Origin: Limnohabitans sp. WS1 | GTDB lineage: Bacteria > Pseudomonadota > Gammaproteobacteria > Burkholderiales > Burkholderiaceae_C | Length of the DNA: 64,000 nt | Assembly (NCBI RefSeq): GCF_003063265.1 | Contig: NZ_NERU01000008.1 | Span: forward strand, 62,001-126,000 | Direction of reading: 5' to 3' | Shown: in pieces, positions 8,127 to 15,758 of the stretch | Layout: the number at the start of each line of letters is the position of its first letter | How positions within the stretch are numbered: position 1 is the stretch's first letter | The notes under the pieces: model-generated | Databases searched by the model: none | Told to the model about the DNA's origin: nothing | What the model saw: the letters and a program-made list of their open reading frames with translations, nothing else | Position numbers and translations under genes: made by a program

Positions 8127-9653
8127 TCAATTGCCGTAGCGGGCACCGAAGTCGCGATTGATGGATTCGTTTGCTGTCTGCTGGAGTGACCGGCTTGGCG
8201 AGTAAGCCTGCTCACCTCTCACGCGCATCCACTCGCGCTTTGCTCCGAAATACTGGCTGTTGACTTGATCAGTCTCGGCGCGTACAGCATCCAAAACGGC
8301 CTTGATGCGTTCGCGCACTTCTGGGCTCACAGCCGCACGGTTTTGCAGTGAATTTGCACGCTCCCAATCTGAGCGAACCTGTTTGAGTTTGCTGTTGGCA
8401 GTTACATAAGCTTGCTCAATATGATGCATAGAAGCATCGTCAACAGCCTGGCCAGGCTTCCAAAGGATGACGGGTGCATGGGCACGAACTGGCGCTGATC
8501 CATGGGTGACGCCTTGGTTTGGCGAGTAAACCGACTGCGCCGCCGGGGCGGCTGCTGGCGCTGCTGGTACCGGTGCCGCCTGTGCTGCCGGCGCAGGTGC
8601 AGCCTGTGCAGCTGGCGTGCCCATCATGATGGATCGCATCGACTGGCCATCAGGGGCTTGCGGCCCACTGGTGCCATAGGCCGCGCCGCCCGCCGGGGAC
8701 TCGCTCAGGTAGGTGTCCAGATCCTCTTGAGCGTTTGCGCGTTCCTCTTCGGTCCTCGCATTGCGCAGTCTTTCGGTCAAGCGCTTGCCCATTTCGGTGG
8801 ACATCCGGGCCTGGGTGTATCGGTCACGCTGGGCAATCCTGGCATTGTTGAGCGCGGTCTCTTGATCAAACTTGCGCTGCTCACCCGCCACGCCCTGCGC
8901 ATAAGTGCCCGCGTTGCCCTGCCGTGTACCGGTGCGGTCCCGGAATTGCGCCTCCACCGCGCTGGGCTCAAGTGGCATGGATGCACGCCCCTGCTCGTCA
9001 ACCACCACCACTTTGCCCGGATTGTTGGGTGCGGGCATGATCTTCATGTTGAAGCCTCCAGCCGCCAGCGCTTCGTTTGCTCGATCAAAGTTGCCCGTTG
9101 CAATGTCGTTGGCCAAGTTCAGGCTACCCGCCTGAGTGGCCGCACGCCCGTAGGTTGCTTGCGCACTCAGCGCCCCCGGCATCAGTGCCGCTGCATCCTG
9201 TGCTGCCCGTGCCGCTTGCTGGGTGTCGGCAATGCCCGCCGAAGCCACCCCGGCTTGCAGCGCTGCCGCCGGTGACTGAAAACGGTCGTTGTAGACCGAC
9301 ATCCTGGCCGCCCGGTTTGTGGGTGACATGGCGTTTTCAAGCTGCCAAGTCTCGTCTTGCGCACGCAGGTTGTCGCGGCCATACACCGATTTCTGTGTGT
9401 CGTAGCGGTCCGGCTCCAGCATGGTGTCGTACTGTGCCCTTGTGCCCCGGTACGTGTTTTCTGAGTTGGTCTTGAACAAATCGCTGCCATGCGTCATGAA
9501 CTGCTTGTCGTTCTTGAAGGCGTTGTCCCAATGCTGCTGGTCCAGATCTGTTCGGGCCTTGGCGTTCTTGAGGGTGCTTGTCCACCAGTCATCGGCACTT
9601 TTTTCAGCGCGGGTCAGCACGTCGAGGGGGTCATGTTGGAAGGTCTGGCTCAT
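8127..9653 (-). CDS. Large hypothetical phage protein with Ala/Pro-rich linker
   Basis: The 508-residue protein is mostly predicted helix, with charged Gln/Arg/Ala heptad-like stretches at about residues 240-310. An Ala-Pro-Gln low-complexity linker covers about residues 345-385 (repeats of 'AAPAPAAQ'). A C-terminal helical segment rich in Arg follows. The start has a good ribosome-binding site (GGAG, 8-nt spacing). I do not recognise the family. Position between the replication genes and terS, and pairing with the next large helical protein, suggest structural, ejection or helper-interaction roles; none is shown by motif. Confidence 0.62.
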   Translation of the reverse strand: MSQTFQHDPLDVLTRAEKSADDWWTSTLKNAKARTDLDQQHWDNAFKNDKQFMTHGSDLFKTNSENTYRGTRAQYDTMLEPDRYDTQKSVYGRDNLRAQDETWQLENAMSPTNRAARMSVYNDRFQSPAAALQAGVASAGIADTQQAARAAQDAAALMPGALSAQATYGRAATQAGSLNLANDIATGNFDRANEALAAGGFNMKIMPAPNNPGKVVVVDEQGRASMPLEPSAVEAQFRDRTGTRQGNAGTYAQGVAGEQRKFDQETALNNARIAQRDRYTQARMSTEMGKRLTERLRNARTEEERANAQEDLDTYLSESPAGGAAYGTSGPQAPDGQSMRSIMMGTPAAQAAPAPAAQAAPVPAAPAAAPAAQSVYSPNQGVTHGSAPVRAHAPVILWKPGQAVDDASMHHIEQAYVTANSKLKQVRSDWERANSLQNRAAVSPEVRERIKAVLDAVRAETDQVNSQYFGAKREWMRVRGEQAYSPSRSLQQTANESINRDFGARYGN

Positions 9654-9719
9654 TTGTAAATCTCCAAAATTGATAGATGTTTGTCATGCGGCGAACCGCT
9701 GCGGGTGTTGTGTCGTGGT

Positions 9720-10004
9720 TCAGGTGCTTGCCTCCCTTGCCATACGGCGTATCTCAGCTGCAGCTTCGTCGATCACCGACTTGTGAAGTCCATAAGTCCA
9801 ACGGGTGCCCTTCTCTGTCACTTGCCAAGTGCGAACGACCTGCCAACCTAACCACCGCAACTCAGCGACCAGACGGGCCAGATCAGCATCACGCGCTGGT
9901 GCTGGGCTCCAGACGTTGTGCCCTTGAACCATGTCCATCAGCATCTTGAATGCCGGGGTGCCCTTGGGTGGCCACAGGCGGAGGGTGTCTTGATTTCGGT
10001 CCAT
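9720..10004 (-). CDS. Small hypothetical phage protein, winged-helix-like
   Basis: This 94-residue protein has a region 'DLARLVAELRWLGWQVVRTW' followed by a beta-like 'TRWTYGLHKS'. That pattern resembles a winged helix, but it is weak. Its ATG overlaps the SSB stop codon by one base (TGATG), so it is translationally coupled to the SSB gene. Confidence 0.55.
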   Translation of the reverse strand: MDRNQDTLRLWPPKGTPAFKMLMDMVQGHNVWSPAPARDADLARLVAELRWLGWQVVRTWQVTEKGTRWTYGLHKSVIDEAAAEIRRMAREAST

Positions 10005-10387
10005 CACTGCCCCCCGAAGTCTGGATATTCAGCGACAAGGCGCTGGTGCTCGTTGTCCCGAGCAGGCTCCATGGCTTGGCGGCGCTTGCGAATATGGTGA
10101 ACCGTCAGCAGCGCAGATGCCACCAGGTCAATCGAGGGCTTTGCCACACCATCGCGGTTGGTCCAGGTGCTCACAGACAAGGTGCCCGCCAGTGCCACAC
10201 CATCGCCGTCACCCAGCGCCAGCAGGCCAGCGCCCACCGACTCATCGAACGTGATCACGTTGACGAACACCGATTCCCCATTGGTCATGGGCGTGCGTAC
10301 TTTGCAAGTTGTAAATGACTTGCCGTTTTTGCCGGTTTGCGTTTTTGCGGTGCCGTGCAGTTTTCCGGTTGCGAGTGCTTCAAGCAT
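10004..10387 (-). CDS. Single-stranded DNA-binding protein (phage SSB-like, OB fold)
   Basis: The 127-residue protein has the strand order and turns of a short OB-fold SSB: 'GKLHGTAKTQTGKNGKSFTT', 'VFVNVITFDE' and 'GDGVALAGTLSVSTWTNRDG', ending in a tail 'AEYPDFGGQ'. It would coat single strands during element replication, which suits its place in the same transcript as the DnaB-type helicase and O-like initiator. It is shorter than host SSB (about 170-180 residues), as is common for phage versions. Confidence 0.75.
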   Translation of the reverse strand: MLEALATGKLHGTAKTQTGKNGKSFTTCKVRTPMTNGESVFVNVITFDESVGAGLLALGDGDGVALAGTLSVSTWTNRDGVAKPSIDLVASALLTVHHIRKRRQAMEPARDNEHQRLVAEYPDFGGQ

Positions 10388-10405
10388 TTGAGTTCCTTGG
10401 GTTGA

Positions 10406-11419
10406 TCAGTTCTTGGCGACCAGGGCATAACCCCTGCCAGTCCCCATGTCCTGAATGACGCCTTCGTCATGCAGGCGGTTCAAGTCCTCACGCGCACGGG
10501 TGGTGGACCCACCGTGAACAGCTTGGATGGCCCGAACGGATGGCTTTAGACCCCCGTCCAGGACAGCGGCGCGGATGACTTCATGCCGGTCGAGCAGAGG
10601 TGCATCAACAGGCACAGGCACAGACGCTGGCACAGCAGGCGGCACACCCACCGAATCAGCTTGCGGCCCAATGGCGGCGCGGGTTTCAGGTGCTGGCGCT
10701 GGCAGCGACTCGGGGTGTGTTTCTTCGTGTGCTACACGCCAGAGCACACCGGCCAGGCCGAACATCAGCAAGCCAATACCCGAGACAAGCACAGCCCGGA
10801 TGGCCCCCATCACGACAGTCCCCACCTCACCAAAAATGCCGGTTTGCGTGGGCACCTTTGCAGCTTCCAGGCGGGCCAACTCGGTGGACAGCGCCAGCGT
10901 GGTGCTCTCCAAATCAGCGGCTTTCTCCATGGCGGACAGGCCACTTTGGCGACTGGATGCAATCACGCTTTGACCCGAGACCCGGCCAGCCTCCACCAAG
11001 GCGGCGGCGGTTTCCCGTTGGCGGGCAATGGTGGATTTCAGTTCACTGATGCGCGTCTGTGTGGCCTGAGCCCGAGCATCGTCACCGGCAGCAATAACCA
11101 CCTGAGCACCGAAGATGGTGGCCACCTCAAAGGCCAACAGCACGCAACCGGCCACCACCAAGCGGGCTCTCAGCGCCTTGTGCTTGGCACGGGTCAGCAA
11201 CCCGGCCAGGCTGAACAAACCCACCTCGGCGACCACGAACAGCACGGCCGTGAAGGTCAGCACCGCACGGATGGCTGGATCAGACTCTTGAGACTGCACC
11301 GCCACCATGAAAAACCGGATGGCCACCACCGATGCAGCGGCACCGATCAGACCGGCCACGCCCGCCATGCAGCGGTATGCCAGGGGCGAGACTGCCCCGC
11401 CTTGTTGTTGATCAATCAC
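10406..11419 (-). CDS. Membrane protein with coiled coil and C-terminal winged helix
   Basis: The 337-residue protein has three N-terminal membrane segments (about residues 14-37, 46-72 and 83-107) and a coiled-coil region with 'ELKSTIARQRETAAALVEAG'. A fourth membrane segment follows ('AVLVSGIGLLMFGLAGVLW'), then a Pro-rich linker. The last 70 residues resemble a DNA-binding winged helix ('VRAIQAVHGGSTTRAREDLN', 'LHDEGVIQDMGTGRGYAL'). The GTG at 11419 is preferred: 'aaggtgg' lies six bases upstream and it overlaps the helicase stop by 8 nt. No family is recognised. It could tether element DNA or its replisome to the membrane (inference). Confidence 0.7.
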   Translation of the reverse strand: MIDQQQGGAVSPLAYRCMAGVAGLIGAAASVVAIRFFMVAVQSQESDPAIRAVLTFTAVLFVVAEVGLFSLAGLLTRAKHKALRARLVVAGCVLLAFEVATIFGAQVVIAAGDDARAQATQTRISELKSTIARQRETAAALVEAGRVSGQSVIASSRQSGLSAMEKAADLESTTLALSTELARLEAAKVPTQTGIFGEVGTVVMGAIRAVLVSGIGLLMFGLAGVLWRVAHEETHPESLPAPAPETRAAIGPQADSVGVPPAVPASVPVPVDAPLLDRHEVIRAAVLDGGLKPSVRAIQAVHGGSTTRAREDLNRLHDEGVIQDMGTGRGYALVAKN

Positions 11420-12746
11420 GGATGCCCACCTTTCTGGCAAGGGCTGGCTGGTTCAAGCTTTCGGTGGACTCGCCCCAATGCTGAAACTTGCCCTCGAAGT
11501 GCAACGACACGTCACCCGTGCGGCCAATGCGGTTTTTGGCCAGGGTCATGCCGATCAGCTTGGCCCCTCCCTCAAATTCACGAACCGGCCACAGCATGGC
11601 CACCACATCGGCATCCTGTTCAATCGCGCCTGATTCGCGCAGGTCGGCCAGTGTTGGGCGTTTGTCTGTGCGCTGCTCCACCGCCCGGTTAAGCTGGGAC
11701 AGTGCGACCAAGCAAACGCCCATCTCCATGGCCAACGCCTTCAGACCTCGGCTGATCCCCGCGATTTCACTCTCCCGGTTGCTGTTGCGGCTGGGGGCGT
11801 CAGTGGATCCACTCATGAGCTGCAAATAGTCCACCACGACCAGGCGAACGCCCTTGACGGCGCGAACTTTGGCGCGAATGTCGGACAAACGAAGGGCTGG
11901 GCTGTCGTCCACGACCACGTTTTGCATGGCCTCGTCTGCCAGGCTGTTGCTGATCCGGCTCCATTCGTCCCGGCTGAGTTGACCAGTCTGCAAAGCATCA
12001 AAGCCCACTCGGCCAATACCGGCAAAGGCACGGTCTGCTAGGTCTTCGACGGCCATCTCTTGGCTGAGAATCAGCGCCTTGCGTCCGTCACGGGCCACGT
12101 TTTGGGCGACAAACTGCGCCAGCGACGATTTACCCACGGCGGGCCGGGCAGCGAGAACGACCATGCGCCCCGGGCGAAGGCCACCGGACAGCAGGCGGTC
12201 AAGCTCATCAATGCCAGTACGCCAGCCGGGCTCCACAGTGCCAGCTTCAAGGTCTTCGTAGTGCTGGGTGCGGGCAATCGCCACATCACGCAGGGTGCGC
12301 GGCACGTTCTTGACCTGGGCATTTGCCAGCGGCTCGATCATGCTTTGCACACGGTCCAGCTTGCTGGCCAGATCACCATCGCCCATGACCAGCTCTTGCG
12401 CTTCGCCCAATGCAGACAGCAAGCGGCGGGTTGCAGCCTTCTCGCGGATTGACTTCGACCAGGCCACCATCCGGCTCTTGGCGGGCCAGTGTGTTGACAG
12501 TGCCTGCACGAACTCCACACCACCCACCGCGTCAAGATCGCCAATGGCTGCGACCACATCAGGCAAACCAACAGGCTTGCCTGATTGATACAGGCTCAGG
12601 AAGCAATCAAAAACGCCACGTACGCGCCCATCAGCGAAGTCTGAAGGGGTGAGTGGGGCCAAGTCTTCAAAATGCGCCCCGTTGCCCATCAGCAAGCCCC
12701 CGACAAGGCTCATTTCTGCATCGTGATCAAAAAGGTGTGTGGTCAT
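11412..12746 (-). CDS. Replicative DNA helicase, DnaB type (phage)
   Basis: The 444-residue protein has an N-terminal DnaB helical domain ('DAEMSLVGGLLM', residues 8-20) and a RecA-like motor. Walker A is 'AARPAVGKSSLAQ', the Walker B region is 'LVVVDYLQLM', and 'ALSQLNRAVEQR' plus 'LRESGAIEQDADVV' are classic DnaB motifs. It unwinds DNA ahead of the replisome, probably loaded by the upstream initiator. The ATG at 12746 overlaps the initiator's stop by one base (TGATG); a GTG nine bases upstream is less likely. Confidence 0.93.
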   Translation of the reverse strand: MTTHLFDHDAEMSLVGGLLMGNGAHFEDLAPLTPSDFADGRVRGVFDCFLSLYQSGKPVGLPDVVAAIGDLDAVGGVEFVQALSTHWPAKSRMVAWSKSIREKAATRRLLSALGEAQELVMGDGDLASKLDRVQSMIEPLANAQVKNVPRTLRDVAIARTQHYEDLEAGTVEPGWRTGIDELDRLLSGGLRPGRMVVLAARPAVGKSSLAQFVAQNVARDGRKALILSQEMAVEDLADRAFAGIGRVGFDALQTGQLSRDEWSRISNSLADEAMQNVVVDDSPALRLSDIRAKVRAVKGVRLVVVDYLQLMSGSTDAPSRNSNRESEIAGISRGLKALAMEMGVCLVALSQLNRAVEQRTDKRPTLADLRESGAIEQDADVVAMLWPVREFEGGAKLIGMTLAKNRIGRTGDVSLHFEGKFQHWGESTESLNQPALARKVGIRD

Positions 12747-13570
12747 CAGATGCACCCCGCCAAAAGTGAAGGCGTCTGGGCCTGTGACTCGTTAGGCACA
12801 TCGACCCCGAGTTCCTTCGCCAACATCACGCCTGCATCGCTCAGGTAGAAAGTGCCATCACGCCGGGCTTTCCAGACATTCAGCCAACCTTTGCGGCAGT
12901 AATTCAGGAACGTCAGTCTCCAGTCGGCTTGCTGCTTGTCAGTCCTGGCGATGTGGTCACGCTTGAATTGCTGCCAAGCCAAGTCGATCCACTCAAGTGG
13001 CAATCCAACTTGTTCGGCAAAGTTCAGCACTGGGGCGTAAGTGCTGATCGCCTTTTCTCCGGCTTCGGTGATCTGTGTGTACCAAGCGGCAAACGTGAGC
13101 TCCGCCTTTTTCTTCGACTGCTTGGCAGACAAAGCAGGCTTGCCCTGTGCCTCTTTCTGGTTCATTACTGGTTCTTTACTGATTAGGCTCCCATGGGCGG
13201 GAGGGGTCCCCTCCCGTGGATGGGAGTGGTCCCCTCCCGTGGATGGGAGGGGTAGCTTTTGGGGAGGGCTCCCATGGGTGGGAGGGGTAGCCCCTTGATC
13301 AACGAAGGTCAGGCGGTAGTTTTTAGAGGTCCGTGGATCACCACCGCGATGGTTTCCATCAGCCTCAACCAGGCCATCAGCAACAAGCTCATGGATATAA
13401 CGGCGGGCCTGCTTCTCACTCAACCCGCAGTCCTTGGCCACCGTCGAAACGCTCGGATTGAGCTGACCAGTCCTCTCGCTCATGCGGTCTGAAAAATAGA
13501 CCAAAACCAGCTTTTTCGCTGCCGGTCGCACCTCAATGCGCCACACGGCCATCAATGCTGTGTTGCTCAT
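12746..13570 (-). CDS. Phage replication initiator, O-like, containing the probable origin
   Basis: The 274-residue protein has an N-terminal helix-turn-helix domain (about residues 10-80, 'VAKDCGLSEKQARRYIHELV'). A Pro/Gly/His-rich linker covers residues ~94-127, and a C-terminal helical domain includes 'YAPVLNFAEQVGLPLEWIDL'. This matches the layout of lambda O and related initiators: DNA-binding N-terminus, iteron-encoded linker, helicase-contacting C-terminus. The linker is encoded by four 18-nt iterons. The start overlaps the upstream gene by 4 nt (ATGA) and the end overlaps the helicase start. Specific assignment as O-like is inference from layout and neighbours. Confidence 0.78.
   Translation of the reverse strand: MSNTALMAVWRIEVRPAAKKLVLVYFSDRMSERTGQLNPSVSTVAKDCGLSEKQARRYIHELVADGLVEADGNHRGGDPRTSKNYRLTFVDQGATPPTHGSPPQKLPLPSTGGDHSHPREGTPPAHGSLISKEPVMNQKEAQGKPALSAKQSKKKAELTFAAWYTQITEAGEKAISTYAPVLNFAEQVGLPLEWIDLAWQQFKRDHIARTDKQQADWRLTFLNYCRKGWLNVWKARRDGTFYLSDAGVMLAKELGVDVPNESQAQTPSLLAGCI
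13190..13288 (+). repeat. Four 18-nt iterons, probable replication origin
   Basis: Four copies follow the pattern CCC(A/G)TGG(G/A)NGGGAG(G/T)GGT at 13190-13207, 13213-13230, 13236-13253 and 13271-13288. Spacings between starts are 23, 23 and 35. They lie inside the initiator gene, and the bases at 13155-13186, beyond one end of the array, are AT-richer with two near-copies of 'ctggttc(a/t)ttac'. The layout parallels the lambda origin (four iterons in gene O beside an AT-rich region). Confidence 0.75.
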
Positions 13571-13887
13571 TTGGTGTCCCCTTGAGTTTGACTGCCCATC
13601 AAACGCGCAGTATTGATGGCATAGGCTGACACGCCACGCCGTACCAAACAGCCCTCGGCACACAGATCAGCGATGGTTTTTCTGACCTGGTGGACAGACA
13701 CTGCACAGTTGCGTGCCAGTTCGACCAGTTGCACCTCTGTCCGGTGCTCCTGGCTTGTGGATGAAATAAAGGCCAGTCGCAGCAGGATCAGCTTTTTGGA
13801 TGCTGGCTTTGATGAATGCAGCCACACGTAGGAATAGAGCTGGGGATGTGCACCGGGCACATCCGTGACGATTGCAATGAAGCTCAT
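13567..13887 (-). CDS. Winged-helix DNA-binding protein (phage)
   Basis: This 106-residue protein has 'VQLVELARNCAVSVHQVRKT' followed by 'IADLCAEGCLVRRG', a helix-turn-helix plus wing. Its segment 'SKKLILLRLAFIS' parallels 'AKKLVLVYFSDRM' in the next gene's N-terminus, so it looks like a stand-alone paralogue of the initiator's DNA-binding domain. It overlaps both neighbours by 4 nt. It could regulate replication by competing for iterons (inference). Confidence 0.68.
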   Translation of the reverse strand: MSFIAIVTDVPGAHPQLYSYVWLHSSKPASKKLILLRLAFISSTSQEHRTEVQLVELARNCAVSVHQVRKTIADLCAEGCLVRRGVSAYAINTARLMGSQTQGDTK

Positions 13888-14648
13888 GGTGAAACTCCAG
13901 TAAGGCGGCCACGGCCAAGACCGTTACGCTCGATCAGTGAGCGGCCACGGCGTTCCAGGTCGGACAGCAACTGCAATGCCAACACCCGACACTTACCCTT
14001 GCGCATGGCGTACCCCTCGCCCACTGCGATCATTTCTGCATTGGCGTGCTCGACGCGGGCCAGAATCTTCAGCTCGTCACGGTCCAAGGTGTCGCGGCAA
14101 AGCGGTTCCTGGGTGCCCGTCATGGCGTGGCGGATCAGCTTCGCCTCGTTTATGTAGTGGTGGGCCTCGGTGTCTTTGCCAGCGATCTGGCGAGAAGTCT
14201 TCAGCGCGAAGCCAATCAGGTGGTGGCCGATCTTGGTGTCAATGCGGGCAACTTTCCAGCCTGGTTCGGCTTGCCGACTCTCAAGCTCACGGATGCGCTG
14301 GGTTGCAGCTTCAAACGCCTTGATGAAACTCAAGCGCAGGGCCACAGCTTTGGGGCCGGTGAAGCCCATAGCCAACAAGGCAAAGCCCTGCTCTGACATA
14401 AGCCACTCAGTTTGCTTGCGGCCACGGCTGTCAAGATACTCAATCGGCTCAAAATTGAGCGCATTGAAATCAGCATCCCCGGTCTGACCCAGCAAGGTGG
14501 CAATGGCCCGGGTGACGTTCCGGTGTGTCTTGCCAAAATGTTCGGCTACGGTGCGGCTGCTTGTGGAGGCGCGGTTGTCCTTGACCGAGACCAACTCGAT
14601 GGCACCGGCTTTGCTGGCGCTGGTTGTTGGTTTTGATGTTTTAGCCAT
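13884..14648 (-). CDS. Rha family phage regulatory protein
   Basis: The 254-residue protein carries the Rha N-terminal domain: 'VAEHFGKTHRNVTRAIATLL' and 'NFEPIEYLDSRGRKQTEWLM'. Then comes 'EQGFALLAMGFTGPKAVALR', with 'LSFIKAFEAA' after it. Its C-terminal half (residues 125-254) is a separate helical region. Rha proteins are phage regulators that interfere with lytic growth of related phages in some hosts (family knowledge from phi-80 and P22-like phages). The end overlaps the next gene by 4 nt and the start overlaps the preceding gene by 8 nt. Confidence 0.88.
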   Translation of the reverse strand: MAKTSKPTTSASKAGAIELVSVKDNRASTSSRTVAEHFGKTHRNVTRAIATLLGQTGDADFNALNFEPIEYLDSRGRKQTEWLMSEQGFALLAMGFTGPKAVALRLSFIKAFEAATQRIRELESRQAEPGWKVARIDTKIGHHLIGFALKTSRQIAGKDTEAHHYINEAKLIRHAMTGTQEPLCRDTLDRDELKILARVEHANAEMIAVGEGYAMRKGKCRVLALQLLSDLERRGRSLIERNGLGRGRLTGVSP

Positions 14649-14832
14649 GACGGGTCCCCTTCAAGAAGTCCGTGACCTGAGCCCAATCGGTCAGGTCTAC
14701 CCGGTTGGCGTGGCCGGTCAGGATGTAAACGGGCTCGGCATCGGGCGCGGCGTGCACCAGCGCCAGCTCAAGGCCGTGCAATGCGGCTTGGGCCTGGGCG
14801 GTGGCGAAGTCTTTGACGGTGGGCGCGTTCAA
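14641..14832 (-). CDS. Small hypothetical phage protein
   Basis: This 63-residue protein (MNAPTVKDFATAQAQAALHG...) is an acidic, alanine-rich peptide with no recognised domain. It overlaps the Rha start by 8 nt and the preceding gene's stop by 4 nt, which supports it being translated as part of the operon. Confidence 0.6.
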   Translation of the reverse strand: MNAPTVKDFATAQAQAALHGLELALVHAAPDAEPVYILTGHANRVDLTDWAQVTDFLKGTRHG

Positions 14833-15134
14833 TGAGGACCACCTTTCACAACCAGGCAGTACAAGCCGACTTTGTGCGTTACGCCCTGCTCTGTCACCGA
14901 CCCCTGCCAGTGGGTCTCAATCGCATCGCGGCCCAACTTGTGGCGCAAGTCGCGGACGCGGGCGGCCGGGTCGAACACATCCAAGAAGCGGCGGCACTCG
15001 TTCGTGGTGATCGGGCCATGCTTCAAGGCTTCCAGCAAGCGGGCGGCTTGGGTGGTACCAGCATTGCCGCTCATGCTGCGGGCCAGTCCCTGAAGGAAAC
15101 GGCGCTTTGCGGGTGGGGTTTGGAAATCAGGCAC
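14829..15134 (-). CDS. Small helix-turn-helix phage protein
   Basis: The 101-residue protein has 'TTQAARLLEALKHGPITTNE' followed by 'CRRFLDVFDPAARVRDLRHK', a winged-helix-like unit common in prophage early regions. The GTG at 15134 is chosen because GGAGGT sits six bases upstream and it overlaps the preceding stop by 8 nt; an internal ATG at 15074 would still keep the domain. Likely a regulator, target unknown. Confidence 0.7.
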   Translation of the reverse strand: MPDFQTPPAKRRFLQGLARSMSGNAGTTQAARLLEALKHGPITTNECRRFLDVFDPAARVRDLRHKLGRDAIETHWQGSVTEQGVTHKVGLYCLVVKGGPH

Positions 15135-15330
15135 TGACCGACCTCCACACCCAAAAACCGACCAGTGCAACACCACCGGCCAGCTGAACCATAAGCAGTG
15201 CTGCCAAAGTTGCCAACTTGACCAGCGTGGGGTGATAATCATTGGGCACCAAAGGTGCATCGCGTGTCGTTTGGAAAACCGTCTGGCTGGGGAGTTCGAC
15301 GGTTTTTCTTTTTGTGGGTGGGAGTTTCAC
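15127..15330 (-). CDS. Small single-pass membrane protein
   Basis: The 67-residue protein has a basic N-terminus (MKLPPTKRKTVELPSQ) and one strong C-terminal membrane segment ('LATLAALLMVQLAGGVALVG'). Function is unknown; small membrane proteins in early phage operons often act in exclusion or host inhibition, but nothing here shows it. It overlaps the next gene by 8 nt. Confidence 0.6.
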   Translation of the reverse strand: MKLPPTKRKTVELPSQTVFQTTRDAPLVPNDYHPTLVKLATLAALLMVQLAGGVALVGFWVWRSVSA

Positions 15331-15340
15331 GGCGCACCCC

Positions 15341-15601
15341 TTACGCCAATGCCAAGATTGACTTCAGTCGCTCGGCACGCTGGGCGTGCAGGCGGCTCAC
15401 CAGGTCTTTCACTTGGTCATCGGATGCACCGCAAGCCACGGCACCGACAACGGCGTCGATCTCGTCTTTCGGAAAACCCACGGCGCGGACTCCGAGCTTG
15501 ACTGGCTTGGGCAGCAGGCCCAGGGAAATGTCCATGTAGACAGTGCTGCGGGCTTGGCCGCCACGGGCAGCGGCAACATCAGCGATTTTCAGAAAGTTCA
15601 T
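15341..15601 (-). CDS. AlpA-like phage regulatory/excisionase protein
   Basis: The 86-residue protein begins 'MNFLKIADVAAARGGQARST', then 'VYMDISLGLLPKPVKLG'. This is the AlpA/MerR-type helix-turn-helix with its characteristic 'G.LPKPVKLG' turn, and 'GFPKDEIDAVV' completes the pattern. AlpA proteins activate integrase or excision genes in P4-like elements and Gram-negative satellites. The ATG at 15601 has GGAG seven bases upstream. A repeat-rich control region lies directly upstream. Confidence 0.85.
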   Translation of the reverse strand: MNFLKIADVAAARGGQARSTVYMDISLGLLPKPVKLGVRAVGFPKDEIDAVVGAVACGASDDQVKDLVSRLHAQRAERLKSILALA

Positions 15602-15652
15602 AAATCCACTCCAAATATTCCCGCAACGGCTGCGGATGAAGTGAATGATTCG

Positions 15653-15756
15653 GGTGACACCAAGGTGCCAGCAATACCCCCTTTGAAGCCAGTAACCATG
15701 CGGGTTCCAGCGAGGGGGTGACACCTTTGTGGTTAAGGTGCCACCACGGTGTCACC
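15653..15756. promoter_or_regulatory. Repeat cluster upstream of alpA, candidate operators
   Basis: GGTGACACC occurs at 15653-15661 and 15717-15725 and its inverse GGTGTCACC at 15748-15756; 'aaggtgcca' occurs at 15662-15670 and 15735-15743. The last two nine-mers form an inverted pair. The cluster fills the 157-bp gap between the Fis-type gene and alpA, the largest gap in the early operon apart from the one upstream of the Fis-type gene. Likely binding sites for an element regulator controlling alpA (inference). Confidence 0.55.
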
Positions 15757-15758
15757 TG

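Noticed and set aside
5737..10387. Hidden large terminase, portal or capsid gene in the element
   Set aside because: I checked the frames here for Walker A/B plus nuclease motifs and capsid-like patterns and saw none; the large frames are all assigned above.
13190..13288. Possible CRISPR array
   Set aside because: Repeats are 18 nt with 5-17-nt gaps that are not unique spacers, and they lie within a coding gene; an iteron origin explains them better. No cas genes are present.
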